From positions 1 through 64,000 of the forward strand of contig NZ_SACO01000003.1 of assembly GCF_004005905.1 (NCBI RefSeq): DNA of 64,000 nt. The letters run 5' to 3'. Shown piece after piece: positions 45,301 through 52,981 of this stretch. The position numbers and the translations under genes are program-made. Position 1 is the first letter of the stretch; each line of letters opens with the position of its first letter. The notes beneath the pieces are model-generated. The model searched no databases, was not told the DNA's origin, and worked only from the letters and a program-made list of their open reading frames with translations. Source of the DNA: Novosphingobium umbonatum (GTDB lineage: Bacteria; Pseudomonadota; Alphaproteobacteria; Sphingomonadales; Sphingomonadaceae).

Positions 45301-46212
45301 ATGACCACGAAGGTTGTCCAGAAGATCCTCTCCAACTATGAAACCGACAATGCTGGCGTTAAGGCCAACCTGTATCGCATGCTGATGCAGGGTAAGCTGG
45401 GCGGCACGGGCAAGATGATTATCCTGCCGGTCGATCAGGGCCTTGAACATGGTCCGGCGCGCAGCTTCTCGGTCAACCCCGATGCCTATGACCCGCATTA
45501 CCACTATCAGCTGGCGATCGACGCTGGCCTGAACGCCTATGCGGCGCCTTTGGGCATGCTGGAAGCGGGCGCGGACAAGTTCGCAGGGCAAATCCCCACC
45601 ATCCTGAAGGTCAACAGCTCGAACAGCTGGGGCACCGCCGCCAATCAGGCGCTGACCGGCAGCGTGGATGATGCGCTGCGTCTGGGCTGCTCGGCGATTG
45701 GGTTCACCATCTATCCCGGTTCGGATGATGTCTTTGAAATGATCGAAGAGATCAAGGAACTGCGCAATGAAGCCGCCTCTGTGGGCATTGCCACGGTGAT
45801 CTGGTCCTATCCGCGCGGTGGCAAGCTGCCCAAGAGCGGCGAGCTGGCTTTGGACGTGGGCGCTTATGCCGCGCATATCGCCGCCCTGATCGGCGCGCAT
45901 ATCATCAAGGTGAAGCTGCCCAGCGCGCATATCGAGCAGGCCGAAGCCAAGCCCTGCTATGAAGGCACTGACTGGTCGGCGCAGTCCGACCGCGTCAAGC
46001 ATGTCGTGCAGTCCTGCTTTGCCGGTCGCCGTCTGGTGGTCTTCTCGGGCGGTGCGGCCAAGGGTGCCGATGCCGTGTATCAGGACGCCCGCGACATTCG
46101 CGATGGCGGCGGCAACGGTTCGATCATCGGCCGCAACACCTTCCAGCGTCCGCGTGACGAAGCGCTGGCCATGCTGGCCAAGCTGGTGAACATTTACAAG
46201 GGCAAGGAATAA
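45301..46212 (+). CDS. fbaB: Fructose-bisphosphate aldolase, class I (FbaB/DhnA type)
   Basis: Schiff-base aldolase of 303 residues, from the archaeal/DhnA-like class I family and not the metal-dependent class II. It has ILPVDQGLEHGPARSF at the N-terminus, TIYPGSDD, and the Schiff-base Lys probably in HIIKVKLPS. VVFSGGAAKGADAVY and GGNGSIIGRNTFQRP are phosphate-site segments. AGGGAAGAG precedes the ATG at 45301; the longer frame upstream is unsupported. Confidence 0.94.
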   Translation: MTTKVVQKILSNYETDNAGVKANLYRMLMQGKLGGTGKMIILPVDQGLEHGPARSFSVNPDAYDPHYHYQLAIDAGLNAYAAPLGMLEAGADKFAGQIPTILKVNSSNSWGTAANQALTGSVDDALRLGCSAIGFTIYPGSDDVFEMIEEIKELRNEAASVGIATVIWSYPRGGKLPKSGELALDVGAYAAHIAALIGAHIIKVKLPSAHIEQAEAKPCYEGTDWSAQSDRVKHVVQSCFAGRRLVVFSGGAAKGADAVYQDARDIRDGGGNGSIIGRNTFQRPRDEALAMLAKLVNIYKGKE

Positions 46213-46223
46213 GCCCTTCGGGT

Positions 46224-46267
46224 CGCCGGTCCCCGCTAACGCCATCCATGGCGGGGACCGGCGTTTT
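46224..46267 (+). terminator. Intrinsic terminator after fbaB
   Basis: A perfect 13-bp stem, CGCCGGTCCCCGC (46224-46236) with GCGGGGACCGGCG (46251-46263), followed by TTTT. Confidence 0.85.
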
Positions 46268-46309
46268 CCATGATGGAAAATGGCGCTGTTTTCGCGTAAG
46301 GCGCAGCCC

Positions 46310-47008
46310 ATGACAGAAGAAACGAATGAAGCCGCCGTGCAGGCGAGTGCCGAAGCTCCGGTTTTTGAACATTACCGCACGCCCACCAAGATCTATCTGA
46401 TCTCTCCGCTCGATGTGGGTGGCGATTTCCCCGAGCGTCTCGATCGCGCGCTGGCTGCGGGCACCGACAAGCAGCATGGTGCGGTTGCTTTCCAGTTCCG
46501 CGTGAAGGATCTGGACGAGCATGCCGCCGCGCGTCTGGCCGAGCCTTTGCAGAAGATCTGCGCCGCGCGGGACGTTAATTTCATCATCAATGACTCGATC
46601 AGCCTTGCCAAGCGTCTGGGCGCCGATGGCGTGCATCTGGGGCAGGAAGACGGCGATGCGCGTGAGGCGCGCGACGTGCTGGGTCGCGATGCGCAGATCG
46701 GCATTACCTGCCACGGCAGCCGCCATCTGGCGATGGAAGCGGGCGAGGCAGGGGCTGATTACGTGGCCTTTGGCGCGTTCCACCCCACCACCACCAAGCA
46801 GGTCGAGCATATGGCCGACCCTGAATTGCTGACCTGGTGGCAGAGCTATTTCGAAATCCCCTGCGTGGCGATTGGTGGCATTACGCCCGCCAATGCCGCG
46901 CCTTTGGTGCAGGCCGGTGCAGACTTTCTGGCCGTGTCGGGCGCGATCTGGAACGGTGATGAAGTGGTCAATATGCAGGCCCTGATCGCGGCGATCCGCG
47001 CGGCCTGA
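46310..47008 (+). CDS. thiE: Thiamine phosphate synthase
   Basis: Joins HMP-PP and thiazole phosphate to form thiamine phosphate. The TIM-barrel motifs are seen: FQFRVKDLD, FIINDSISLAKRLGADGVHL, GQEDGDAREAR, AFGAFHPTTTK and AIGGITPANAAPLVQAGADF. The length is 232 residues from ATG 46310, which has AAGGCG upstream; 46280 is an alternative. It has a longer N-terminus than B. subtilis ThiE. Confidence 0.92.
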   Translation: MTEETNEAAVQASAEAPVFEHYRTPTKIYLISPLDVGGDFPERLDRALAAGTDKQHGAVAFQFRVKDLDEHAAARLAEPLQKICAARDVNFIINDSISLAKRLGADGVHLGQEDGDAREARDVLGRDAQIGITCHGSRHLAMEAGEAGADYVAFGAFHPTTTKQVEHMADPELLTWWQSYFEIPCVAIGGITPANAAPLVQAGADFLAVSGAIWNGDEVVNMQALIAAIRAA

Positions 47009-47074
47009 CGCTATAGTTAACTTGCGTGTCAGTAACCCCTTCCAAGGCGCGGGTTGCCGTGCCATCAAGGCGGC

Positions 47075-49033
47075 ATGACTGACACGCAAGCGACTTCTCC
47101 CGCCCCCCGTGAATTGACCCTGCGTTCCGTGCTGCTTGGCGCGGCACTGACGGCGGTGTTCACGGCGGCCAATGTGTATCTCGGCCTGAAAATCGGGCTG
47201 ACCTTTGCCACCTCCATCCCCGCAGCGGTGATTTCCATGGCGGTGCTGCGCCAGTTTTCCGGCGCCACCATTCAGGAAAACAACATCGTGCAAACCATCG
47301 CCAGCGCGGCGGGGACGTTGAGCGCGATCATCTTTGTCCTGCCCGGCCTGATCATGATCGGTTGGTGGGTGGACTTTCCCTATTGGCAATCGGTGGCCGT
47401 GATCGGCGTCGGCGGCATTCTGGGCGTGATGTATTCGGTGCCCCTGCGCCGCGCTTTGGTAACCGGCAGCGATCTGCCCTATCCCGAAGGCGTGGCGGCG
47501 GCCGAAGTGCTCAAAGTGGGCGCGGGCCTGGGCGGCGAGGAAGAGAACCGCAAGGGTCTAGCCGCGATTGTGGCTGGTTCGGCGGCTTCGGTCGGTTATA
47601 CTTTGCTGGCCAAGTTGGGGCTGGTGGCAGAAGAGGCTGCCAAGGTTTTCCGCGTGGGCGCTGGCGCTTCGGGCGTTTCCACCAGCTTTAGTCTGGCACT
47701 GATCGGCGTGGGCCATCTGGTGGGGTTGACCGTGGGGCTGGCGATGCTGGCGGGGATGCTGATTAGCTGGGTGGTGCTGGTGCCGCATTTCACCGTGGGT
47801 GGTCCGCCGGTGGGCACCGAATTGGCCAGTTTCGTGTCCGGCGTGTTCCGGCAGAAAGTGCGCTTCATCGGCGCGGGCACGATTGGCGTGGCGGCGGTCT
47901 ATACTTTGCTGAGGGTGATCGGCCCGATTGTGCGCGGCATTGCGGGCGCTCTTGCGGCGCAGCGGGCGCGCAAGGCGGGGCAGGGGGCGGCCCTTGCCCT
48001 GACCGAGCAGGACCTGCCAATCGGTCTGGTGGGTATGGTGATCGCCGCCTCGATGGTGCCAATTGGTTTCCTGCTGGCCGGTTTTGCCCAAGGCGGGCCG
48101 ATCGAGCAGAATTTCTGGCCGGTGCTGCTCTGCACCATCGCCTATGTGCTGGTGATCGGCGTGGTGATCGCTTCGGTCTGTGGCTATATGGCGGGGCTGA
48201 TCGGCGCGTCGAACAGTCCGGTGTCGGGCACGGGCATTCTGTCGGCTTTGGGCATTGCGCTGCTTTTGGCGGTGCTGTTTGGCCGCAATCTGGCGCCGGA
48301 GGCCACGCGGGCCTTGGTGGCCTTTGCGCTTTTTGTCACCGCTCTGATCTTTGGCGTGGCGACCATTTCCAATGACAATTTGCAGGATTTGAAAACCGGC
48401 GAGTTGATCGGCGCGACCCCTTGGCGTCAGCAAGTGGCCCTGGTGCTGGGCGTGGTGTTCGGCGCTTTGGTGATCCCGCCAATCCTCAGTCTGCTCAACA
48501 GCACTTTCGGTTTTCAGGGTGCAGCAGGCGCTGGGCCGGAAGCCTTGGCCGCCCCGCAGGCCGCGCTGATTTCGGCCATTGCGCAAGGCGTGCTGGGCGG
48601 TGGGCTGGATTGGGGGCTGATCGGGCTGGGGGCAGGCATTGGCGTTGTGGCCATTATTGTGGACGAGGTTCTGCGCGCCACCAAGAAGGGCGCCTTGCCG
48701 CCGCTGGCCTTGGGCATGGGCATTTATCTGCCCATGGCGCTGACTTTGCTGATCCCTGTGGGGGCGATCATTGGTTGGTTCTATGACCGCTGGGCGCATA
48801 AGGCCAAGGACCCCGCGCTGGCCGAGCGTCTGGGTGTTCTGGCGGCCACGGGCCTGATCGCGGGCGAGAGCCTGTTTGGCGTGGTGTTCGCCGGTATCGC
48901 TGCCGCGCGCAACAGCCCGACGCCGCTGGAAGTGGTGGAGGGCTTCCCCTTGGCGCTGCCGCTGGGGATGGCTTTGTTCGCCGGTTTGATTGGCTGGCTG
49001 TATAGCCGGACCAAGAAGGCGGGCACGCTTTGA
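47075..49033 (+). CDS. OPT-family oligopeptide transporter
   Basis: A 652-residue membrane protein with about 14-16 helices. TLRSVLLGAALTAVFTAANV, YLGLKIGLTFATSIPAAVIS and QENNIVQTIASAAGTL are the OPT start, and DLPYPEGVAAAEVL and GASNSPVSGTGIL are further family motifs. Such bacterial members are proton-coupled importers of peptides or metal chelates. The substrate is not predictable. AAGGCGG precedes the ATG, and it stands alone with its own terminator. Confidence 0.93.
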   Translation: MTDTQATSPAPRELTLRSVLLGAALTAVFTAANVYLGLKIGLTFATSIPAAVISMAVLRQFSGATIQENNIVQTIASAAGTLSAIIFVLPGLIMIGWWVDFPYWQSVAVIGVGGILGVMYSVPLRRALVTGSDLPYPEGVAAAEVLKVGAGLGGEEENRKGLAAIVAGSAASVGYTLLAKLGLVAEEAAKVFRVGAGASGVSTSFSLALIGVGHLVGLTVGLAMLAGMLISWVVLVPHFTVGGPPVGTELASFVSGVFRQKVRFIGAGTIGVAAVYTLLRVIGPIVRGIAGALAAQRARKAGQGAALALTEQDLPIGLVGMVIAASMVPIGFLLAGFAQGGPIEQNFWPVLLCTIAYVLVIGVVIASVCGYMAGLIGASNSPVSGTGILSALGIALLLAVLFGRNLAPEATRALVAFALFVTALIFGVATISNDNLQDLKTGELIGATPWRQQVALVLGVVFGALVIPPILSLLNSTFGFQGAAGAGPEALAAPQAALISAIAQGVLGGGLDWGLIGLGAGIGVVAIIVDEVLRATKKGALPPLALGMGIYLPMALTLLIPVGAIIGWFYDRWAHKAKDPALAERLGVLAATGLIAGESLFGVVFAGIAAARNSPTPLEVVEGFPLALPLGMALFAGLIGWLYSRTKKAGTL

Positions 49034-49039
49034 TCTAAA

Positions 49040-49071
49040 AAGGGCGCTGGAACCAACCGGCGCCCTTTTTG
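49040..49071 (+). terminator. Intrinsic terminator after the OPT gene
   Basis: AGGGCGCTGG pairs with CCGGCGCCCT with a bulge, around AACCAA, and TTTTTG follows. Confidence 0.8.
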
Positions 49072-49075
49072 TTGG

Positions 49076-49522
49076 TCACCCGTTGTTGTTCAAAACCTTG
49101 CGGATGCAGCGCAGATTGCTCTCGCCGCCATCGCGGGTCAGTTTGCGCAGGTAATTCTCGCTCACGCGCTTATACTTTTCGCCCTTTTTCGGGCCAGTGG
49201 TCATCACAATCTCGTCGCCCGTGGCCAGATAGGTGCCACGGCCCGCAGACGTGCTATAGATAGAGCCTTGCCGGATGGTGAAATCCTCCTGAGGCTGGGC
49301 AATGCCCGCCGTGGTCAGCGCGTGACCGGGCAGTTCGCAAGTATAATCCCCGCGCCTTAAGGTAAAAGCTGGCCCCTCTGGCCCCGCCAGTGCCGGATTG
49401 ACACCGGCCACCAGCAAAAGCATGCAGCAGCATGATTGCCAGAACGTGTTTGGCGCGCTAAGGCCCGGCGATTGCGCGCAGTCACGTTTATTGCCGCGCT
49501 CATTATTTTCGCTCTTTCGCAT
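49076..49522 (-). CDS. Hypothetical secreted protein divergent from efp
   Basis: The product is not recognised. From ATG 49522 it is 148 residues with a Cys-rich hydrophobic signal region ([19 protein letters not shown]). The mature part of about 105 residues has two widely spaced cysteines (DYTCELP near its start and NLRCIRK near its end) that could pair, and basic patches ([12 protein letters not shown]). ATG 49423 would shorten the signal. It ends 5 nt after the OPT terminator on the opposite strand and starts 15 nt from efp. A longer frame continuing through efp is antisense. Confidence 0.6.
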   Translation of the reverse strand: MRKSENNERGNKRDCAQSPGLSAPNTFWQSCCCMLLLVAGVNPALAGPEGPAFTLRRGDYTCELPGHALTTAGIAQPQEDFTIRQGSIYSTSAGRGTYLATGDEIVMTTGPKKGEKYKRVSENYLRKLTRDGGESNLRCIRKVLNNNG

Positions 49523-49537
49523 CAAAGGTTGTGTCCC

Positions 49538-50101
49538 ATGAAGATCAGCGGCGTCGAAATCCGCCCCGGCAACATTCTCGAATATGAAGGTGGTATCTGG
49601 AAGGTCGCCAAGACCCAGCATACGCAGCCCGGCAAAGGCGGCGCCTTCATGCAGGTGGAAATGAAGAACCTGATCGACGGGCGCAAGACCAATGTGCGTT
49701 TCCGCAGTGCCGATACGGTGGAGAAAGTCCGTCTCGACACCAAGGATTTCCAGTTCCTCTATGCCGAGGGCGAAAGCCTGGTGTTCATGGACGTGGAAAA
49801 TTACGACCAGATCAATCTGCCCACCGATCTGCTGGGCGATGCGGCGGCCTTCTTGCAGGACGGCATGACGGCCGTGCTGGAAATGTATGACGAACGCCCG
49901 ATCAGCGTGCAGCTGCCCGAACAGGTCGAAGCCACTATCGTGGAAGCCGATGCCGTGGTGAAGGGCCAGACCGCCTCTTCGTCCTACAAGCCCGCCGTGC
50001 TGGACAATGGCGTGCGCATTCTGGTTCCGCCGCATATCGCCAGCGGCACCCGCATCGTGGTGAACGTTTACGAACGCACCTACGTCGGCAAGGCGGACTG
50101 A
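49538..50101 (+). CDS. efp: Translation elongation factor P
   Basis: Relieves ribosome stalling at polyproline stretches. A 187-residue three-domain OB/KOW protein starting [19 protein letters not shown]. The loop TQPGKGGAF carries Lys33, the counterpart of the modified Lys34 of E. coli. No epmA/epmB is nearby. The upstream frame extension is ignored because MKISGVEIR is the conserved start. Confidence 0.97.
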   Translation: MKISGVEIRPGNILEYEGGIWKVAKTQHTQPGKGGAFMQVEMKNLIDGRKTNVRFRSADTVEKVRLDTKDFQFLYAEGESLVFMDVENYDQINLPTDLLGDAAAFLQDGMTAVLEMYDERPISVQLPEQVEATIVEADAVVKGQTASSSYKPAVLDNGVRILVPPHIASGTRIVVNVYERTYVGKAD

Positions 50102-50108
50102 GCGCTTT

Positions 50109-50930
50109 ATGGCCATTTCCGGTATGATTCGCGTGATGGAGCGCGCCGCCCGCAAGGCTGGTCAGCGCCTCCGTCGCGATTTTGGCGAGGTGGAGCACCT
50201 TCAGGTGAGCCGCAAGGGCACGGCTGATTTCGTCAGCCGCGCCGACCAGCAATCCGAACGCACCATTTGGGAAGAGCTGCGCGCAGCCCGTCCCGATTGG
50301 GGCTTTGTGCTGGAGGAAGGCGGGATCATCGAAGGCGATCCCACCAAGCCGCGTTGGATCGTCGATCCTTTGGACGGCACCACCAACTTCCTGCACGGCA
50401 TCCCGCATTTCGCGATCTCGATCGCGGCGCAGGAGCCCAAGCTGGACGGTTCGGGTTGGGGCGAGGTGACTGCTGCGCTGGTTTATCAGCCGATCACCGA
50501 TGAAAGCTTCTGGGCCGAAAAGGCGCGTGGCGCTTGGTTGCATGACCGCCGCCTGCGCGTGTCGGGCCGCCGCCATCTGGACGAGAGCCTGATTGCCACC
50601 GGCATTCCCTTTGCCGGTCACGGCGACACCGCCGAATGGCAGAAGATCTATAACGCGCTGGCCCCGCAGGTGGCGGGCATCCGTCGCTTTGGCGCGGCGG
50701 CGCTGGATCTGGCCTGGGTGGCTGCCGGTCGCTACGAAGGCTTCTGGGAAAGCAATCTGAAGCCTTGGGATACGGCTGCGGGCTGTCTGTTGGTGCGTGA
50801 GGCCGGTGGCTTTGTGTCCAACTGGCGCGGCCAGTCGCTGCCCATTTGTGATGAAGAAGTGCTGGCGGGTAATGACGCCTTGCACTCGCGCCTGCATAAA
50901 CTTTTGGCGGGTGCGCTTAAAAACGATTGA
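50109..50930 (+). CDS. suhB: Inositol monophosphatase family protein (SuhB-like)
   Basis: Mg-dependent phosphatase of 273 residues. DFVSRADQQSE, EEGG and WIVDPLDGTTNFLHGIPHF are the metal-binding motifs, and WDTAAGCLLVREAGG the C-terminal one. It may hydrolyse inositol phosphates or act like E. coli SuhB in rRNA antitermination; this cannot be decided here. It starts 7 nt after efp, so it is likely co-transcribed. The tRNA-Leu promoter overlaps its stop codon. Confidence 0.93.
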   Translation: MAISGMIRVMERAARKAGQRLRRDFGEVEHLQVSRKGTADFVSRADQQSERTIWEELRAARPDWGFVLEEGGIIEGDPTKPRWIVDPLDGTTNFLHGIPHFAISIAAQEPKLDGSGWGEVTAALVYQPITDESFWAEKARGAWLHDRRLRVSGRRHLDESLIATGIPFAGHGDTAEWQKIYNALAPQVAGIRRFGAAALDLAWVAAGRYEGFWESNLKPWDTAAGCLLVREAGGFVSNWRGQSLPICDEEVLAGNDALHSRLHKLLAGALKND

Positions 50931-50955
50931 CCTTCGTTTCAACACTCACTAGGTG
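50927..50955 (+). promoter_or_regulatory. Promoter of tRNA-Leu
   Basis: TTGACC (50927-50932), a 17-nt spacer and TAGGTG (50950-50955). The -35 box overlaps the suhB stop codon. Confidence 0.7.
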
Positions 50956-50999
50956 GGCACTCCGCAGTGACCACCTGGTGTGGTGAAAGCGATGGAAGT

Positions 51000-51083
51000 G
51001 CCCCCGTGGCGGAATGGTAGACGCGACCGACTCAAAATCGGTTGTCGAGAGATGTGCCCGTTCGAGTCGGGCCGGGGGCACCA
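51000..51083 (+). tRNA. tRNA-Leu (CAA)
   Basis: Acceptor GCCCCCG with CGGGGGC, anticodon CAA in ACCGA-CTCAAAA-TCGGT, a short extra arm, T arm GCCCG-TTCGAGT-CGGGC, discriminator A, CCA encoded. It reads UUG codons. Confidence 0.96.
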
Positions 51084-51108
51084 TTCCCTGACAAATATGA
51101 AATGACGC

Positions 51109-51142
51109 AAGCGCGCTTTCCAGACGGGAGGTGCGCTTTTTG
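51109..51142 (+). terminator. Intrinsic terminator after tRNA-Leu
   Basis: AAGCGC (51109-51114) pairs with GCGCTT (51133-51138), and TTTGC follows. Confidence 0.65.
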
Positions 51143-51256
51143 CATTTCGGCTCAGCCGGTGCTGCTGACCTTTTGTCTGACAACTGCAAATGCAAACGAT
51201 GTAAATAGGCAGTTGTTTGTCGGAATTTGTGGTGTTTTTACTTCACCTTGTAAAGT

Positions 51257-51272
51257 TGGCCTCGGCTTTGCA
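51257..51272 (+). promoter_or_regulatory. Candidate sigma-54 (-24/-12) promoter
   Basis: TTGGCCTCGGCTTTGCA has GG at 51258-51259 and GC at 51270-51271 exactly 10 nt apart, and matches TGGC and TTGCA of the TGGCAC-N5-TTGCA consensus. It would start transcription near 51283. PrsR, encoded downstream, is a sigma-54 activator. Inverted repeats 40-80 bp upstream are in the right place for an enhancer. Confidence 0.55.
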
Positions 51273-51275
51273 GTA

Positions 51276-51296
51276 TTTACTTGCAGTTCAAGTAAA
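51276..51296. repeat. 8-bp palindrome TTTACTTG/CAAGTAAA
   Basis: TTTACTTG (51276-51283) and CAAGTAAA (51289-51296) are perfect arms with a 5-nt spacer, covering the predicted sigma-54 start site. It could be an operator, or a 5' hairpin if start sites lie slightly upstream. Confidence 0.6.
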
Positions 51297-51355
51297 AGGC
51301 TGCTTATTTCCCGCCTGCGACCCGGAGGGCTTACACTTAGTGTGGTTCTCTTACT

Positions 51356-51389
51356 GCCCACCCTGGGGATTACCTAGGGTGGGCTTTTT
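51356..51389 (+). terminator. Strong intrinsic terminator about 205 nt before the sugar transferase gene
   Basis: A perfect 9-bp stem, GCCCACCCT (51356-51364) with AGGGTGGGC (51376-51384), followed by TTTTT. It is about 270 nt beyond tRNA-Leu, which has its own terminator, so it must serve another transcript starting inside 51143-51356. Confidence 0.85.
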
Positions 51390-51593
51390 ACTTATAGATC
51401 AATCATAGTTAAAGTAAATCAATGATTTGCTAAGGTGTCACGCCCGTTTAGCATTTAACTATCCAAAAAGCCTGCAAAATTGCCTGCTGCGGGAAAGCCG
51501 GTCCTTTTGTAAAATTTACCGACATTTTACCCCTGCGCTTTAAGGCTTGGTCAAGACCGGTGTTTTGCCGGTCAACCATATCCGGGCACAGGC

Positions 51594-52979
51594 ATGATCC
51601 GCGTTTTCAAACATTACATTCCCCATTCGGTGCTGTTGCTGGGATTGTTCGATCTGGCGCTGCTGGTGCTGGCGGGTGATTTCGCATGGCGTTTGCGGGC
51701 TGAGCAACTCAACCTCGTGTCGGGTGCGCTGGATGCGCGACTGGGCATGTTGTTGTCCTATGCGGGCATGATGCTGGCCACGATGATCGGTGTGGGCGTC
51801 TATGGGGCAGAGGCTCTGCGTTCGGTGCGCTTTGCCTCATCGCGGTTACTGGTGGCGATTTCGCTGGGTATCATGGCGATTATTGGCGTGCATTCGCTGA
51901 TCGGTGGCCAAGCCTTTTGGCGATCGACGCTATTTTACGCGATGCTGGCCACCATGGCGCTGCTGATTCTCAACCGGCTGATTGTCGGCGGCATTCTGGG
52001 CACTTCGGCGTTTCGCCGCCGCGTGCTGGTGCTGGGCGCGGGGGACCGTGCCGATCGGTTGCGCGCCTTGGGCGACAGGGCGGAAAGCGGCTTTGCCATC
52101 GTCGGCTATGTGGCGATGACCGACAATGCCGCTGTGGTGGAGGAAGCCATTCCGCGCAGCGCGATCCATAATCTTAAGCGCCACGTTGAAAATCTGGGCG
52201 TTTCCGAAGTGGTGCTGGCCTTGGAAGAGCGCCGCAATGCGCTGCCGCTCAAGGACCTGTTGCGGATCAAGACCGCTGGTGTTCACGTCAATGACTTCTC
52301 CAGCTTTGTCGAGCGCGAGACGGGCCGTGTCGATCTGGGCACGGTAAACCCCAGCTGGTTCATCTTCTCGGACGGTTTTTCCTCTGGCCGCGCCTTTTCC
52401 AGCGGTGCCAAGCGGATTTTCGACGTGGTGGTCAGCCTGTTGCTGCTGACCTTGACCGCGCCGATCATCGTGCTTTTCGCCATCATTGTGAAGATCGACA
52501 GCCGTGGTCCCGCTTTCTACCGTCAGACCCGCGTCGGCCTTTACGGACAGAACTTCGACGTGATCAAATTGCGGTCCATGCGCACGGATGCGGAGGTCAA
52601 TGGCGCGCAATATGCCACCGAAAACGACCCCCGCGTGACCCGCGTCGGCAATTTCATCCGCAAGCTGCGCATTGATGAATTGCCGCAGGCGTGGACGGTG
52701 CTGAAAGGCGAGATGAGCTTTGTCGGCCCGCGCCCCGAGCGCCCCGAATTCGTGGCCGATCTGGAGGAAAAGCTCTCCTATTATTCCGAACGCCATATGG
52801 TGAAGCCGGGCATCACCGGTTGGGCGCAGGTCAATTATCCCTATGGTGCCTCAATGGAGGATAGCCGTAACAAGCTGGAATATGACCTCTATTACGTGAA
52901 AAATTACACGCCTTTCCTAGATGTGCTGATCATCCTGCAAACTCTGCGGGTCATTTTGTGGCACGAGGGGGCCCGCTGA
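51594..52979 (+). CDS. Sugar transferase, XrtA/PEP-CTERM system-associated (EpsB-2/TIGR03013 type)
   Basis: A 461-residue polyprenyl-phosphate hexose-1-phosphate transferase that starts exopolysaccharide repeat units. It has an N-terminal block of four to five helices and a CoA-binding-like domain (VLVLGAGDRADRLRALGDRA). A further helix near 280-305 is followed by the catalytic bacterial sugar-transferase domain: KIDSRGPAFYRQTRVG, DVIKLRSMRTDAE, RIDELPQAW, MSFVGPRPERPEFV and PGITGWAQVNYPYG. The adjoining prsK and prsR support the PEP-CTERM-linked subfamily. Confidence 0.9.
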   Translation: MIRVFKHYIPHSVLLLGLFDLALLVLAGDFAWRLRAEQLNLVSGALDARLGMLLSYAGMMLATMIGVGVYGAEALRSVRFASSRLLVAISLGIMAIIGVHSLIGGQAFWRSTLFYAMLATMALLILNRLIVGGILGTSAFRRRVLVLGAGDRADRLRALGDRAESGFAIVGYVAMTDNAAVVEEAIPRSAIHNLKRHVENLGVSEVVLALEERRNALPLKDLLRIKTAGVHVNDFSSFVERETGRVDLGTVNPSWFIFSDGFSSGRAFSSGAKRIFDVVVSLLLLTLTAPIIVLFAIIVKIDSRGPAFYRQTRVGLYGQNFDVIKLRSMRTDAEVNGAQYATENDPRVTRVGNFIRKLRIDELPQAWTVLKGEMSFVGPRPERPEFVADLEEKLSYYSERHMVKPGITGWAQVNYPYGASMEDSRNKLEYDLYYVKNYTPFLDVLIILQTLRVILWHEGAR

Positions 52980-52981
52980 TC

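Larger units (their letters stand above)
51084..51593 (+). other. Gene-free AT-rich structured region before the EpsB/Prs genes
   Basis: No protein gene is supported in these 510 bp. In order it holds the tRNA-Leu terminator (51109-51142), an inverted repeat ACAACTGC/GCAGTTGT (51180-51187, 51209-51216), repeated GTAAA or TTTAC half-sites from 51201 to 51530, a -24/-12-type promoter (51257-51272), an 8-bp palindrome (51276-51296), ACACTTAGTGT (51332-51342), a strong terminator (51356-51389) and a GTAAAATTTAC palindrome (51509-51519). The base composition is clearly more AT-rich than the flanking genes. Confidence 0.7.

Noticed and set aside
49523..50155. N-terminal extension of the secreted protein's frame through efp
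   Set aside because: Antisense to the certain efp gene; the signal peptide supports the start at or after 49522.
51217..51408. A 63-codon plus frame in the gene-free region before the sugar transferase
   Set aside because: It spans the predicted sigma-54 promoter and the terminator, has no ribosome binding site and no codon bias like its neighbours.
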